From positions 190,283 to 254,282 of the forward strand of contig CAYORU010000002.1 of NCBI GenBank assembly GCA_964406445.1: 64,000 bases of DNA. Reading direction: 5' to 3'. Every line of letters begins with the position of its first letter. The first letter of the stretch is position 1. Position numbers and translations under genes: made by a program. Source of the DNA: SG8-30 sp964406445 (GTDB lineage Bacteria; Pseudomonadota; Gammaproteobacteria; Steroidobacterales; Steroidobacteraceae). Below, piece after piece: positions 56,001-63,536 of the stretch. The notes under the pieces were generated by a model that had not been told where the DNA came from, did no database searches, and saw only the letters and a list, made by a program, of their open reading frames with translations.

Positions 56001-56041
56001 TCGGGCGCCGGTTCTTCCTGAACCTGACCAAGACGTTCTGA
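53018..56041 (+). CDS. TonB-dependent outer-membrane receptor 1
   Basis: A 1007-residue TonB-dependent transporter. A signal peptide (about 1-29, cleaved after AVA) is followed by the TonB box EEVVVTGSRI (about 43-52) and the plug (to about 200, SLRGLGANRTLVLLNGRRAG, GASSIYGSDAVAGVVNIITK). The remaining 800 residues are the 22-strand barrel, ending RRFFLNLTKTF with the C-terminal aromatic. The start GTG 53018 has AGGGAGG six bases upstream. It is transcribed apart from the DUF4212 gene. A rho-independent terminator follows. The substrate is unknown; no iron-siderophore or sugar genes are next to it. Confidence 0.92.
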   Translation: MNSRTPLARAVSLALAAAALGANHAAVAQDSDPAARGQEPAMEEVVVTGSRIRRDTFSAPQPMDVIAPEQAFVQGVGSISSLLQSGTTAAGSPQVTAATSSAFVQAGGTGAQTLSLRGLGANRTLVLLNGRRAGPAGTRGEVSSFDFNVLPLSVIERVEILKDGASSIYGSDAVAGVVNIITKTGEGLDIDAYYSAPQRSGGEEGRFNVSWGKNFERGRFRVTADYHKEEELARGDRSWFRCAEQYIFSPTTGERRDVVDPRTNNPACRDLLWGHVWLYNYQTFFGSSNVPTRTRTLGQFDYDGDLGNYIPPIAVDPGQPQFLTTPPGWFLVNYDRRSDSVANMDHPFQDAESLNPEVERTTFFADGEFEIADGLTAYGEVLLNRRKTKANSYRQFWTYIYSSNFDFVDFTPGVGGSPASQGWGGAVWLSPTPITDHSGDEITVDYQRFVAGLRGGIGPRWNWEASAQYSKSEGDYVNKQIYNDSIEDYWFQTTATCADWAPTTSVRGAPCVDVPWLDPQFLAGNISAPVRDFLFGVERGNTEYTQWTVEAYVTGPVFDLPAGPVSIAIGAQYQEDEIRDVPGEITRAGNAWGNTSAGITAGDDNTQAVFAEVEIPLVADKPFMRAVTLTASGRYNEVDSYGSGDTYKVGLNWQINDSWRIRASQGTSFRTPALFELYLADQTSFEDQRAVDPCIGWGDALAAGQISQRVADNCSADGIAPDFGGGVISAEITTGGGLGVLKAETSDSFTAGIVWTPTFAELSVSLDYFDIEVKDEVGSLEPDQIVGGCYTSNFFPDDPLCDLFRRRGPQDAVNDQGIDDISASFININSQQNEGIDLTAIWRLQAGQLGSLTLETQHTYQLTQKRGLFEGTVEDLNGLLGEPKWVGRLNATLDRGPWTFFWGINMVGDSSSERENDGNTTTYRGETVRVVLKTDRVFYHNASVSREFGEGLKAIVGVSNVFDEEPPQITTLATDADAFVTTVGNSAFETQYDWFGRRFFLNLTKTF

Positions 56042-56071
56042 TCGGCTCGGCCGGCGGAGACGGCTAGAATC

Positions 56072-56108
56072 GAGGCGTGCCGGAGTCTTCGGCACGCCTC
56101 TCTTCTTT
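56072..56108 (+). terminator. Rho-independent terminator of TonB receptor 1
   Basis: GAGGCGTGCCG/CGGCACGCCTC (56072-56082 with 56090-56100), a 7-base loop and then TCTTCTTT. It lies 30 bases after the receptor stop and just before the sulfotransferase start, so the latter probably has its own promoter or is read through. Confidence 0.85.
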
Positions 56109-56125
56109 GGCAACGGGGTAGGCGC

Positions 56126-56914
56126 ATGATGCCGAGAGTCATGGCCAGGGCGGACAATCTGGACGAGTTGAACCGCGGGTTCGCCCAGCGCCCGCTCGCC
56201 GTGCCGGTGTTCATGAACAGCGTGCCCAAGTGCGGCACGCACCTGATGCGCAACATCCTGAGGATGTTCGTGCCGCCCGAGCAGCAGCACCACGCACAAT
56301 TCATCCAGCACGCCATCCTGAGGCAGCACCTCCACGCCTTTTCCAGGACGGCGCCGCGGCTGTCGTGGGGCCACCTGTTCTTCTCGGACGAGGCTGCGAT
56401 CGCCTTGCGGCCGGTGCGGCACCTGCTGCTGGTGCGCGATCCCTACGACTGGGTGCTGGCCCGCGCGCGCTTCTTCCTTTCCGACAACTTCCAGGCCCAG
56501 CTGGAGCACCTGAAGGGCGGCAAGGTCTCGATGGAGGAGATGCTCAACATGATGATCTTCGGCATCCACGACAGGATGCCGGCCATGGGCGACATCTTCC
56601 TCCACAACGCCGTCGCGTGGATGGGCACCCAGGCACGGATGCTCCGCTTCGAGGACCTGCTCGGCCACGTCAAGGACCTCGACGCGCCCGCGGCGGAGGG
56701 CTTTTTCCACGAGCTTTTCGGCTTCTGCGGCATCGAGCTTCCGGCGGACTGGCGTGAGCGCGTGCGGATCGGCTCCGATCCGAAGCAGAGCGGCACGGCT
56801 CGGGAGAACCTGGTCGGGGTGGCGGCCGAGATTCCCGCCTCGCTGCCGGACATCCAGAGGCGGCTGGTGGATTTCGCCGCTCCGGGCCTGCGCGCGCTGC
56901 TCGGCTACGCCTGA
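56126..56914 (+). CDS. Sulfotransferase-like protein
   Basis: A 262-residue protein with a sulfotransferase P-loop: VPKCGTHLMRNIL (about 33-45) is the 5'-phosphosulfate binding loop, and LLVRDPYDWVLARARFFLS (about 97-115) the 3'-phosphate segment. These suggest use of PAPS to sulfate an unknown acceptor. It lies between two TonB receptors and next to two 2-oxoglutarate oxygenases. Similar clusters may modify or handle a peptide or polysaccharide. ATG 56126 is used (GGGGTAGG upstream); ATG 56129 is next in frame. Confidence 0.82.
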   Translation: MMPRVMARADNLDELNRGFAQRPLAVPVFMNSVPKCGTHLMRNILRMFVPPEQQHHAQFIQHAILRQHLHAFSRTAPRLSWGHLFFSDEAAIALRPVRHLLLVRDPYDWVLARARFFLSDNFQAQLEHLKGGKVSMEEMLNMMIFGIHDRMPAMGDIFLHNAVAWMGTQARMLRFEDLLGHVKDLDAPAAEGFFHELFGFCGIELPADWRERVRIGSDPKQSGTARENLVGVAAEIPASLPDIQRRLVDFAAPGLRALLGYA

Positions 56915-56926
56915 CACACCGTCGCA

Positions 56927-57096
56927 TCGAACCAGAGGGGACATTCGCTTCCACTTTGCCTCGAACCAGAGGGGACATTCGCCTCCACTTTGCCGCGGGC
57001 GCCACCAGCCCTCTCGGAACCGACGAAGTGGTGGCGAATGTCCCCTCCAGCTTGCGAATCGGCAAACTCGAAGCGAATGTCCCCTCTAGTTTGCGG
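56927..57096. repeat. Four AGGGGACATTCGC repeats in head-on pairs
   Basis: Copies on plus: 56927-56960 and 56961-56994 (34-base direct repeats with one difference). Copies on minus: 57025-57056 and 57061-57096. The shared core is AGGGGACATTCGCxTCxxxxTTTGC. Each gene end has two same-sense copies: the sulfotransferase on the left, the TPR-oxygenase on the right, whose stop codon and last codons lie inside the last copy. A GCCACCA/TGGTGGC inverted pair lies between the two sets. Confidence 0.85.
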
Positions 57097-58921
57097 GCTT
57101 CGTGACCACGTCGAAGGCAATGGTCAGGCGCGGCTCGTCGGTGGTGATCGGCGTGGTGCCGTGCCACATGTAGGATGGGAACAGCACCAGCCGGCCGGGC
57201 CGTGGCTGGATGATGCGCTCTGGCAGCGCGCCCGGCACAGGAAAGCGCGGCTCGCCGAACTTGATCCAGCCGCTCTTCGCCTCGACGTCGGCGACGTCCG
57301 CGGGCGTGTGCACGTAGTAGGCGGAGCTCAGCCAGCCGGCCGGGTGGATGTGGTTCACGTGGAAGCCGCCACGCCGCAGGCGGACCGACCAGCCGCTGTC
57401 GATGGCCGATTCGCCGAGGTTGCGCGCCTCGAGCGGATGCGCCGGATCGCGGCCGACGGCGGCCCGGTAGTCGGCGATCGGCGCCTCGATCGCGGCGACG
57501 AAGGCCTGGATCAGCGGGTGCGGGTCGCCGAGCAGGTTGCCGGCTGTCTGCGTGCCGCTGCGCAGGCTCTGGTCGAGCGGGTGGGCGTCGAAACGGTGGC
57601 GCGACTCGAGCAGCTCGGCGAGCGCCGCGTTGAATTCCTGCATGCTCGCGTAGCCCGCCGGCGGCTCTAGGTCGTAGGGCCGGACGAAGCGCTCGAAGTC
57701 GTAGAGCCTGGCGTAGCCCGGATCGGCCAGGAGGCGCGCGGCGACGGCCTCGTGCGCGATCGGCTCGAGGGCGGCGGGATCGCGCTCCCGGAGCCTGCGG
57801 ATCACGGGCCAGGCTTCGTCCGGCCGGCCGGCGCAGAGCAGGATGCTGGCGAGCGCGTTGCCGAGCGCCGGGTCGTCCGGGCGCGCGGCGAGCGCCCGCC
57901 GGGCCGGCTCGACGGCCGCCGTGGGCCGCCCGGCTGCACGCAGGGTCAGCGCGAGGCCCCCCAGCAGGGCGGGCTCGGGGCCGATCACCGTGAGCGCCGC
58001 CTCGAACGCCGCCGCCGCCGCCTCGTGCTCGCCCGCCTCGCGCAGCATGGTCGCGTAGGTCAGCCGCGGCCGCGCGTCGCCCGGGCGCGCCTCAATGACC
58101 TCCCTGAGGCCGCGGGCGAAGTCCGGGTCGCCGCGCATGAAGCGGAGTTTCGCGAGCAGCGCGTGGGTTTCCAGATCCCCTGGCGCCGACGCCAGCGCGA
58201 TACCGAACTCGCGCTCGGCCTCGTCGAGCCGGCCGAGCTCGCTCAGCGCTCGCGCGCGGGCGAGGTGCAGCGGTCGGCCGCCCGCTCCGCGGGCGGCCGC
58301 TTCATCGAAGGCTGCGAGGGCCTCGGCCGCGCGGCCCGTTCGCGACAGCAGGTTGCCGAGGTTGTGGCGTGCGTAGCCGAGGCCGGGGGCGAGGTCGATC
58401 GCGCGGCGGTAGGCAGCCTCCGCCTCCGCGAGCCGCTCCTGGGCCGCCAGCGCGGCGCCGAGCGCCGCCCAGGCCTCGCCGTCGCCGGACCCGGCGGCGA
58501 TCAGCGCACGCAATTCCTGCTCGGCAGCCGCCGCATGGCCGGCGCCGGTCAGCAGCCGGCCGAGCGCCAGCCGCGCAGGCCGGAAAGTCGGGTCCAGCTG
58601 CATCGCGTAGCGGTAGGACCGCTCAGCCTCGGCGACCCGGCCGGTGGCGCCGAGCAGGTTGCCGTAGTTGGCGTAGAAGTCGGGCCGGTGGGGTGCGAGC
58701 GCGAGGCTCTCGCGAATCAGCGGCTCGGCGCCGGCCTCGTCGCCGCGGCGGCGGCGCAGCAGCGCCAGCAGGTGGACGGCGTCGGGCGAGTGCGGCGCCA
58801 GGCCGACGGCCCGGCGGCAGAGCGTCTCCGCCTCCTCGAGGCTGCCCCGGCCCATCAGCGCATGGGCCTTCTGCAGCAGGGCGAGCACTACGCCGGGGGC
58901 GGTCGGGGGAGGCGCGTTCAT
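57086..58921 (-). CDS. TPR protein with C-terminal 2OG-Fe(II) oxygenase domain
   Basis: A 611-residue protein. About residues 10-370 are TPR-type helix pairs (GRGSLEEAETLCRRAVGLAP and many with A-x-A/P-x-x). The C-terminal domain (about 480-610) is a jelly-roll 2-oxoglutarate/iron oxygenase: HVNHIHPAGWLSSAYYVH (about 520) for iron, LVLFPSYMWHGTTP with the distal His (about 584) and DEPRLTIAFD with the 2OG-binding Arg. It would hydroxylate a bound peptide or sugar-linked substrate. It converges on the sulfotransferase with repeats in between. The last residues are inside one repeat. Confidence 0.87.
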   Translation of the reverse strand: MNAPPPTAPGVVLALLQKAHALMGRGSLEEAETLCRRAVGLAPHSPDAVHLLALLRRRRGDEAGAEPLIRESLALAPHRPDFYANYGNLLGATGRVAEAERSYRYAMQLDPTFRPARLALGRLLTGAGHAAAAEQELRALIAAGSGDGEAWAALGAALAAQERLAEAEAAYRRAIDLAPGLGYARHNLGNLLSRTGRAAEALAAFDEAAARGAGGRPLHLARARALSELGRLDEAEREFGIALASAPGDLETHALLAKLRFMRGDPDFARGLREVIEARPGDARPRLTYATMLREAGEHEAAAAAFEAALTVIGPEPALLGGLALTLRAAGRPTAAVEPARRALAARPDDPALGNALASILLCAGRPDEAWPVIRRLRERDPAALEPIAHEAVAARLLADPGYARLYDFERFVRPYDLEPPAGYASMQEFNAALAELLESRHRFDAHPLDQSLRSGTQTAGNLLGDPHPLIQAFVAAIEAPIADYRAAVGRDPAHPLEARNLGESAIDSGWSVRLRRGGFHVNHIHPAGWLSSAYYVHTPADVADVEAKSGWIKFGEPRFPVPGALPERIIQPRPGRLVLFPSYMWHGTTPITTDEPRLTIAFDVVTKPAN

Positions 58922-58968
58922 GGCGGCGCCTGCGATTGTAGTCGAGCCGGCGGCGCCGGCCGGGCAGC

Positions 58969-58997
58969 AAAAAGGGGCGGCAGTTGCCTGCCGCCCC
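58969..58997 (-). terminator. Rho-independent terminator of TonB receptor 2
   Basis: On the minus strand GGGGCGGCAG/CTGCCGCCCC (58988-58997 with 58974-58983) with a 4-base loop, then TTTTT (58973-58969). It lies just past the receptor stop codon (59025). Confidence 0.9.
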
Positions 58998-59024
58998 CGG
59001 TGAGAATCACCGTCTGCAGTTCGA

Positions 59025-62000
59025 TCAGAACTTGAAGTTCACCGACGCGAAGAAGCGGCGGCCGATCACGTCGTAGAGCGACGGCTCGGTGCCCGACTGC
59101 ACGTTCGGCGCGTAGGTCGGCGGATCCTCGTTGGTCGCGTTGTTGAGGCCGAGGCGGATCGACGAGTTGCCGAGGAAGTCCATGTTGTACGTGACGCCGA
59201 TGTCGAGGTAGGTCATGGACTTCACGCCCGTCGGCTGGGTCTCGCCGAGGAACTGCACCGAGGCGCGGTTCTTCATGCTGTCGATCCAGCGGATGCGGGC
59301 ATCGAAGTCGAAATCCCCGATCGAGTACTTGCCGTTCAGGTTCCACTTGATCTCGGGGAAGCTCGAGCCCAGGCCCGATCCGAAGTACGCCACCGTGCCG
59401 GCATAGTCGATCACCGGCAGGCCGGGCAGCTCCTGCTGCTCGGCCGACAGCGTGTACTGCAGGTTCCAGTCGAGCCGCAGCTTGCCGACCGGCAGGTCGG
59501 TGGCATAGCCCACCGCCAGCGCGATGCCGTCGCCCTGCAGCACGCCGCCGTTCTCGCCGGGGTAGGTGCCGTCCGGGTTCGGGCCGGAGATGAACAGGAT
59601 GTCGCCGCCGAAGCGGACGAGGCCTGCGCAGGACTCGTACGTCGCGCTGTAGGTCGGGTTGTTGCCGTAGTAGTTGTAGCAGTCCGCCGTGATGACGTTG
59701 ACGTCAGGCGTGAGGATCGTCTTCTTGATCTTGATGTTGTAGTAGTCGAGCGAGGCGACCAGGCCGGAAAGCGCACCTTCCCACGGCGACTGGAACACGA
59801 AGCCGAGGGTGTAGGAGTCGGCCTCCTCGGGATCGAGGTCGGTGTTGCCGGAGGTCGTGATGGACAGCTGGCCGCCCGGCGACTGCACGAAGGTGTCCGC
59901 CGAGCCCGCCGCGACGCCGGTCGCGATGCACAGCGCGCGCATGGCCGCCGCATCGGGGCCCGAGCGCTGCACGCTCGTGACCGAGCAGGGGTCGAAGTAC
60001 TGCGGCGCGGAGCCGCCGCCGTCGAACAGCTCGCTGAAGTTCGGCGCGCGCACCGCGCGCTGGTACGAACCACGCACGCGCAGGTAGTCGAGCGCCTGCC
60101 AGCTCAGCTCCACCTTGTAGGTGTCGCTGGTCTTGGAAGGCGCGGAGGTGCCGTCCTGCTCGAAGCTCGCCTTCGAATTGCGGTAGCCGAAGCTCGCCTC
60201 GACGCCGTCCACGATCGGCACCAGCGCCTCCATGAACAGGTCCTCGAACTTGTTCTTGGCGTTGACCGCGAGCTGGGTGTTGAAGCCCGAGATCGGGCCG
60301 CTCAGCACGCCCGGATCGAAGTTGTACTCGAACCAGCGGTTCTCGGCGCCGAGCACCACTGACAGCGGGCCGGCCGGCAGGTCGACGACGTCGCCGGTGA
60401 CGAAGGCCTGCGCGACGTTCAGCTTGAACTCCTGCTGGGTGACCGCGTCGACGGCGATGAAGTCGATGCACTCCTGCGACCACTGGTTGACGCCGAACAG
60501 GTTGAGGCCGCCGGCGCAGAGGCTGACGCCGCCGTCCGGCGCGTTGATCAGGTCGTAGATCTTCTGCGTGTCGAGGTTGCCGGTCTGCTTGCGGTCGATC
60601 TCGGTGCGGCCCTCGGAGGCGTAGGCCTCCCAGCGCCAGTTGTCGCCGAACAGCGGGCCGCGCGCGCCGATCAGGAACTGCGTGACCGTGTTCTCGTAGT
60701 TCGCCTGGCGCAGGCCGGCCGGCAGCGAACGCGAGCGGATCAGGATCGGCTCGGCGGCGCCGGTGCCGACGAGGCGCGCGTCGTCACCCGTGCGCGAGTC
60801 GAGCAGCGTCATGAGGTCGGTCGAGGCCGCGAAGAACGGGTTGGTCCGCGGCACCACCAGCACGTTGCTGATGGTCGAGCCGGGCGTCACGAAGGGCGAG
60901 GTCGCCTGCGTCGAGCGGTTCAGGCCAGGCGCCGTGGTCTGGATGGTCGGGAACGGCGTCGGCGCGAGCGCGGTGGCGGAGGTGTACTCCGTCCAGCCGA
61001 CGTTGCCGAACACCTCCACGCCGTTGTCGAACTTGTAGTCGAGCTTCGACATGAACGAGCGGCGCTCGAGCGGCAGGGTGAGGATGTTCACCGCGTCGAA
61101 GTTGTACGAGTACAGGTCCGGGAACAGGCGGGTGTTGACGCTCAGGTCGATCGGCTGGCGGAAGTTCAGCACGTCGAGCGGGCTGTTGAACACGCCACGC
61201 GAGTGCAGCGAGCCGTCGTTGTTGAAGCCGAGCAGCGTCGCGGTCGTCGACCCTGCCGGGTTGCTGCCGTAGCCAGGGGTCGCGAACAGCGCGTCGACCG
61301 CGGCCTGCGTGATCGGGTTGCCGCTGTTGGAGAACAGCACGCCGTTCGGGTTGAACGACGTCGTCGAGGTCGCGATCGCGGCGAACGGCCGCTGGCTCTT
61401 GATCATGCCCTCGCGCAGCGAGTAGTCGATGCCGATGATCGCGTTGCCGCGGTCGTCGGCGAAGTTGCCGCCGATCACCGCGGAGATGTTGTACTCCTCG
61501 GCGTCCCAGTACTCGGTGCTGTTCGAGAAGCTGTAGCGCAGGTCCACGCCCTCGAAGTTCTTCTTGAGCTTGAGGTTGACGACGCCCGCGACTGCGTCCG
61601 CGCCGTACACGGCGCCGGCGCCGCCGGTGATGATCTCGATGCTCTCGATCATCGCCTGCGGGATGGTGTTCAGGTCGACCGTCAGGTCGCTCTGCGACGG
61701 CTGCAGTCGGCGGCCGTCGAGCAGCACGAGGTTGCGGTTCGCGCCGAGGCCGAACAGGTTGACGTTCGACTGGCCGCCGTTGCCGGGGTTGTTCGACGTC
61801 GTCGTGCCGGCCGGGTTGACCTGCGGCAGCGAGTTCAGGAACGTGTCGACGGTGACGTCGGCGTTCGCGGTGATCTGCTCGGCGGTCAGCGTCGTGACCG
61901 GGCTGTTCGCGATCAGGTCCTGGCGGACGATGCGCGAGCCGGTGACGACGATTTCCTCGAGCTTCTCCTGTGCGGCGCTGGTCGCGCCGTACAGGGCCGC

Positions 62001-62063
62001 GCTGGCGGCGCCGGCGCCGATCAGCGTCGTGCGCACCGCACGTGCAAGTGTCGGATTGGCCAT
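59025..62063 (-). CDS. TonB-dependent outer-membrane receptor 2
   Basis: A 1012-residue TonB-dependent transporter. Signal peptide about 1-31, TonB box EEIVVTGSRI (about 36-45), plug to about 190 (NLFGLGANRNLVLLDGRRLQ, GAGAVYGADAVAGVVNLKLK), barrel ending RRFFASVNFKF. It has a strong GGAGGAG site 6 bases before ATG 62063. Both receptors are the GSRI type but differ in the barrel, so they may import different ligands or be a duplicated pair with divergence. The upstream 263 bases (62064-62326) hold the ribosome site and a TTGACA at 62142-62147, but no matching -10 was found. Confidence 0.92.
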   Translation of the reverse strand: MANPTLARAVRTTLIGAGAASAALYGATSAAQEKLEEIVVTGSRIVRQDLIANSPVTTLTAEQITANADVTVDTFLNSLPQVNPAGTTTSNNPGNGGQSNVNLFGLGANRNLVLLDGRRLQPSQSDLTVDLNTIPQAMIESIEIITGGAGAVYGADAVAGVVNLKLKKNFEGVDLRYSFSNSTEYWDAEEYNISAVIGGNFADDRGNAIIGIDYSLREGMIKSQRPFAAIATSTTSFNPNGVLFSNSGNPITQAAVDALFATPGYGSNPAGSTTATLLGFNNDGSLHSRGVFNSPLDVLNFRQPIDLSVNTRLFPDLYSYNFDAVNILTLPLERRSFMSKLDYKFDNGVEVFGNVGWTEYTSATALAPTPFPTIQTTAPGLNRSTQATSPFVTPGSTISNVLVVPRTNPFFAASTDLMTLLDSRTGDDARLVGTGAAEPILIRSRSLPAGLRQANYENTVTQFLIGARGPLFGDNWRWEAYASEGRTEIDRKQTGNLDTQKIYDLINAPDGGVSLCAGGLNLFGVNQWSQECIDFIAVDAVTQQEFKLNVAQAFVTGDVVDLPAGPLSVVLGAENRWFEYNFDPGVLSGPISGFNTQLAVNAKNKFEDLFMEALVPIVDGVEASFGYRNSKASFEQDGTSAPSKTSDTYKVELSWQALDYLRVRGSYQRAVRAPNFSELFDGGGSAPQYFDPCSVTSVQRSGPDAAAMRALCIATGVAAGSADTFVQSPGGQLSITTSGNTDLDPEEADSYTLGFVFQSPWEGALSGLVASLDYYNIKIKKTILTPDVNVITADCYNYYGNNPTYSATYESCAGLVRFGGDILFISGPNPDGTYPGENGGVLQGDGIALAVGYATDLPVGKLRLDWNLQYTLSAEQQELPGLPVIDYAGTVAYFGSGLGSSFPEIKWNLNGKYSIGDFDFDARIRWIDSMKNRASVQFLGETQPTGVKSMTYLDIGVTYNMDFLGNSSIRLGLNNATNEDPPTYAPNVQSGTEPSLYDVIGRRFFASVNFKF

Positions 62064-62326
62064 TCACTCCTCCTTCAGGAGCCTGTGTTGTAGATGTTGG
62101 ATCCAGGCGACGGCTGGTCGCTGTTGCCTGACGCACCCTGTTGTCAATCGCCAGATCCGCGCTCCGTTCGGGCTTTCCGAGACGCAGTACGGACTAGGTG
62201 AGGGCGGACTATAAGCGTGCGGTGGCGTGAGTTAAAGCGTTTTTGCGGAAATACAACAGTCGCCTCAGGTCGCGCTTTTGCCGGGCGAGGGCCGCGGCGA
62301 CCCGCTGGCGGACGCGCCGCCATGGT

Positions 62327-63427
62327 TCAGGCGCCGGCTGCGGCCGGACGCAACGGGCGTGTCCTGAACCACTTCGAAATCAGCCACTTGTCCCCGGAGC
62401 GGGGCGGCAACCCGGCGTGCAGCGTCGCCCGGTCCAGGGCGCCGTCCGCGGTGACGCTCGAAAACAACAGCGCGGTGCCGGGCGGCGGCCGCAGGCGCAG
62501 GCCGAGGCTCGGAAAGTCGGTTTCGCCACCCTCGAAGCCGTCGTTCAGGTAGACCAGCAGGGTCCGCACCCGCTGGCCGCGGGCCGCGAGCTGGCCGGCG
62601 TTCTCCGGTGTCTCCGGGATGTAGTCGTAGTGCGGGCGGTAGGTCTCGCCCGGACGGTAGTGAAGGACGCCGAGCCCCTCGGCGTGCTCCGGCGGCAGGC
62701 CGGCGGCGCGGGCCGCCCGCAGGTTCACGAGCTCGAGCAGGGGGTCGCTGTCGGCGATCCCGAAACTGGTCACCGAGTTGGTCCGCACGTCGCGGACGCT
62801 CTCGCCGCCGGCCTCGTCGACGACGCGCGCGCGCTCGAGCGCCGGCGCGGCCCGGCGCATGACGTGCGCGCACACCCAGCCGGGCAGGAAGTCAGGAATG
62901 GTCTCGATGCGCGGCGCCCCGCACTCGACGCGCCGCTCGAAGGGTCGCTCGAACCAGCCCAGGTCCAGCCGCGAGGGCAGCTCGCGCCAGTCGAGGGACC
63001 CAGGCGGTGGCGCATCGCCGAAGGCCAGCAGCCCGAGCACGGTGCGGGCCAGGGCATGGCCGCCGGCCGCCGCGTCCGCGAGACGGGCGAGCCCGCGCAG
63101 GAGATCGCGCGGGGTGCCGAGCCCGGCGACGAGACAGATCGCGGCGAGGTGGGCGGCCTCGGCGTCGCCGGCCCCGGCCGCGCGCGAAAGCCGGGCGTAA
63201 CCGCGCGCGGGGTCCGCAGGCAGGCCGAGCCCTGCGATCTCGCGCAAGGCGAGGCGGCGGATCGCCGCGGGGTGGCCATGGGCCGCGGCCCTGACGAGCC
63301 AGTGCGCTGCCTGCTCCTGCAGGTCCGCCTGCTCGAGGACGCCCGCCAGCCGTTCCTGCGCGTCGGCGTCGCCGCGCGTCGCCGCGTCGGCGAGGGACTT
63401 CAGCTGGGCCGCGTCCATGGGCTCCAT
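62327..63427 (-). CDS. Sel1-like repeat protein with prolyl-4-hydroxylase-type oxygenase domain
   Basis: A 366-residue protein. The first 150 residues are helix-pair repeats with Sel1-like spacing (AHWLVRAAAHGHPAAIRRLA, YARLSRAAGAGDAEAAHLAA). The C-terminal domain (about 190-360) is a 2OG-Fe(II) oxygenase of the prolyl 4-hydroxylase type: RPHYDYIP (about residue 264) for iron, GGETDFPSLGL and the distal His and Lys in LHAGLPPRSGDKWLISKW. It is the second repeat-domain oxygenase in the locus and lies upstream of receptor 2 on the same strand. Confidence 0.85.
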   Translation of the reverse strand: MEPMDAAQLKSLADAATRGDADAQERLAGVLEQADLQEQAAHWLVRAAAHGHPAAIRRLALREIAGLGLPADPARGYARLSRAAGAGDAEAAHLAAICLVAGLGTPRDLLRGLARLADAAAGGHALARTVLGLLAFGDAPPPGSLDWRELPSRLDLGWFERPFERRVECGAPRIETIPDFLPGWVCAHVMRRAAPALERARVVDEAGGESVRDVRTNSVTSFGIADSDPLLELVNLRAARAAGLPPEHAEGLGVLHYRPGETYRPHYDYIPETPENAGQLAARGQRVRTLLVYLNDGFEGGETDFPSLGLRLRPPPGTALLFSSVTADGALDRATLHAGLPPRSGDKWLISKWFRTRPLRPAAAGA

Positions 63428-63443
63428 GATAGGCGCGGTGACG

Positions 63444-63483
63444 CAAGAAAGAGGGGGCTGTCCGGCAGGGACAGCCCCCTTTC
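63444..63483 (-). terminator. Terminator after the OmpA-family gene
   Basis: GGGGGCTGTCC/GGACAGCCCCC (stem 63453-63463 with 63469-63479) with a short loop. On the minus strand it is followed by TCTTTCTT. It would end transcription of the OmpA gene before the oxygenase start. Confidence 0.85.
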
Positions 63484-63536
63484 CATCCGCAGGTCGCGCT
63501 CCCTCGGCCGTCGTCCGACGGAACAGGGAACAGTCC

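Noticed and set aside
56915..57100. Short CRISPR-like array at the repeats after the sulfotransferase
   Set aside because: Only two direct copies without spacers and two inverted copies; spacing and orientation do not fit CRISPR.
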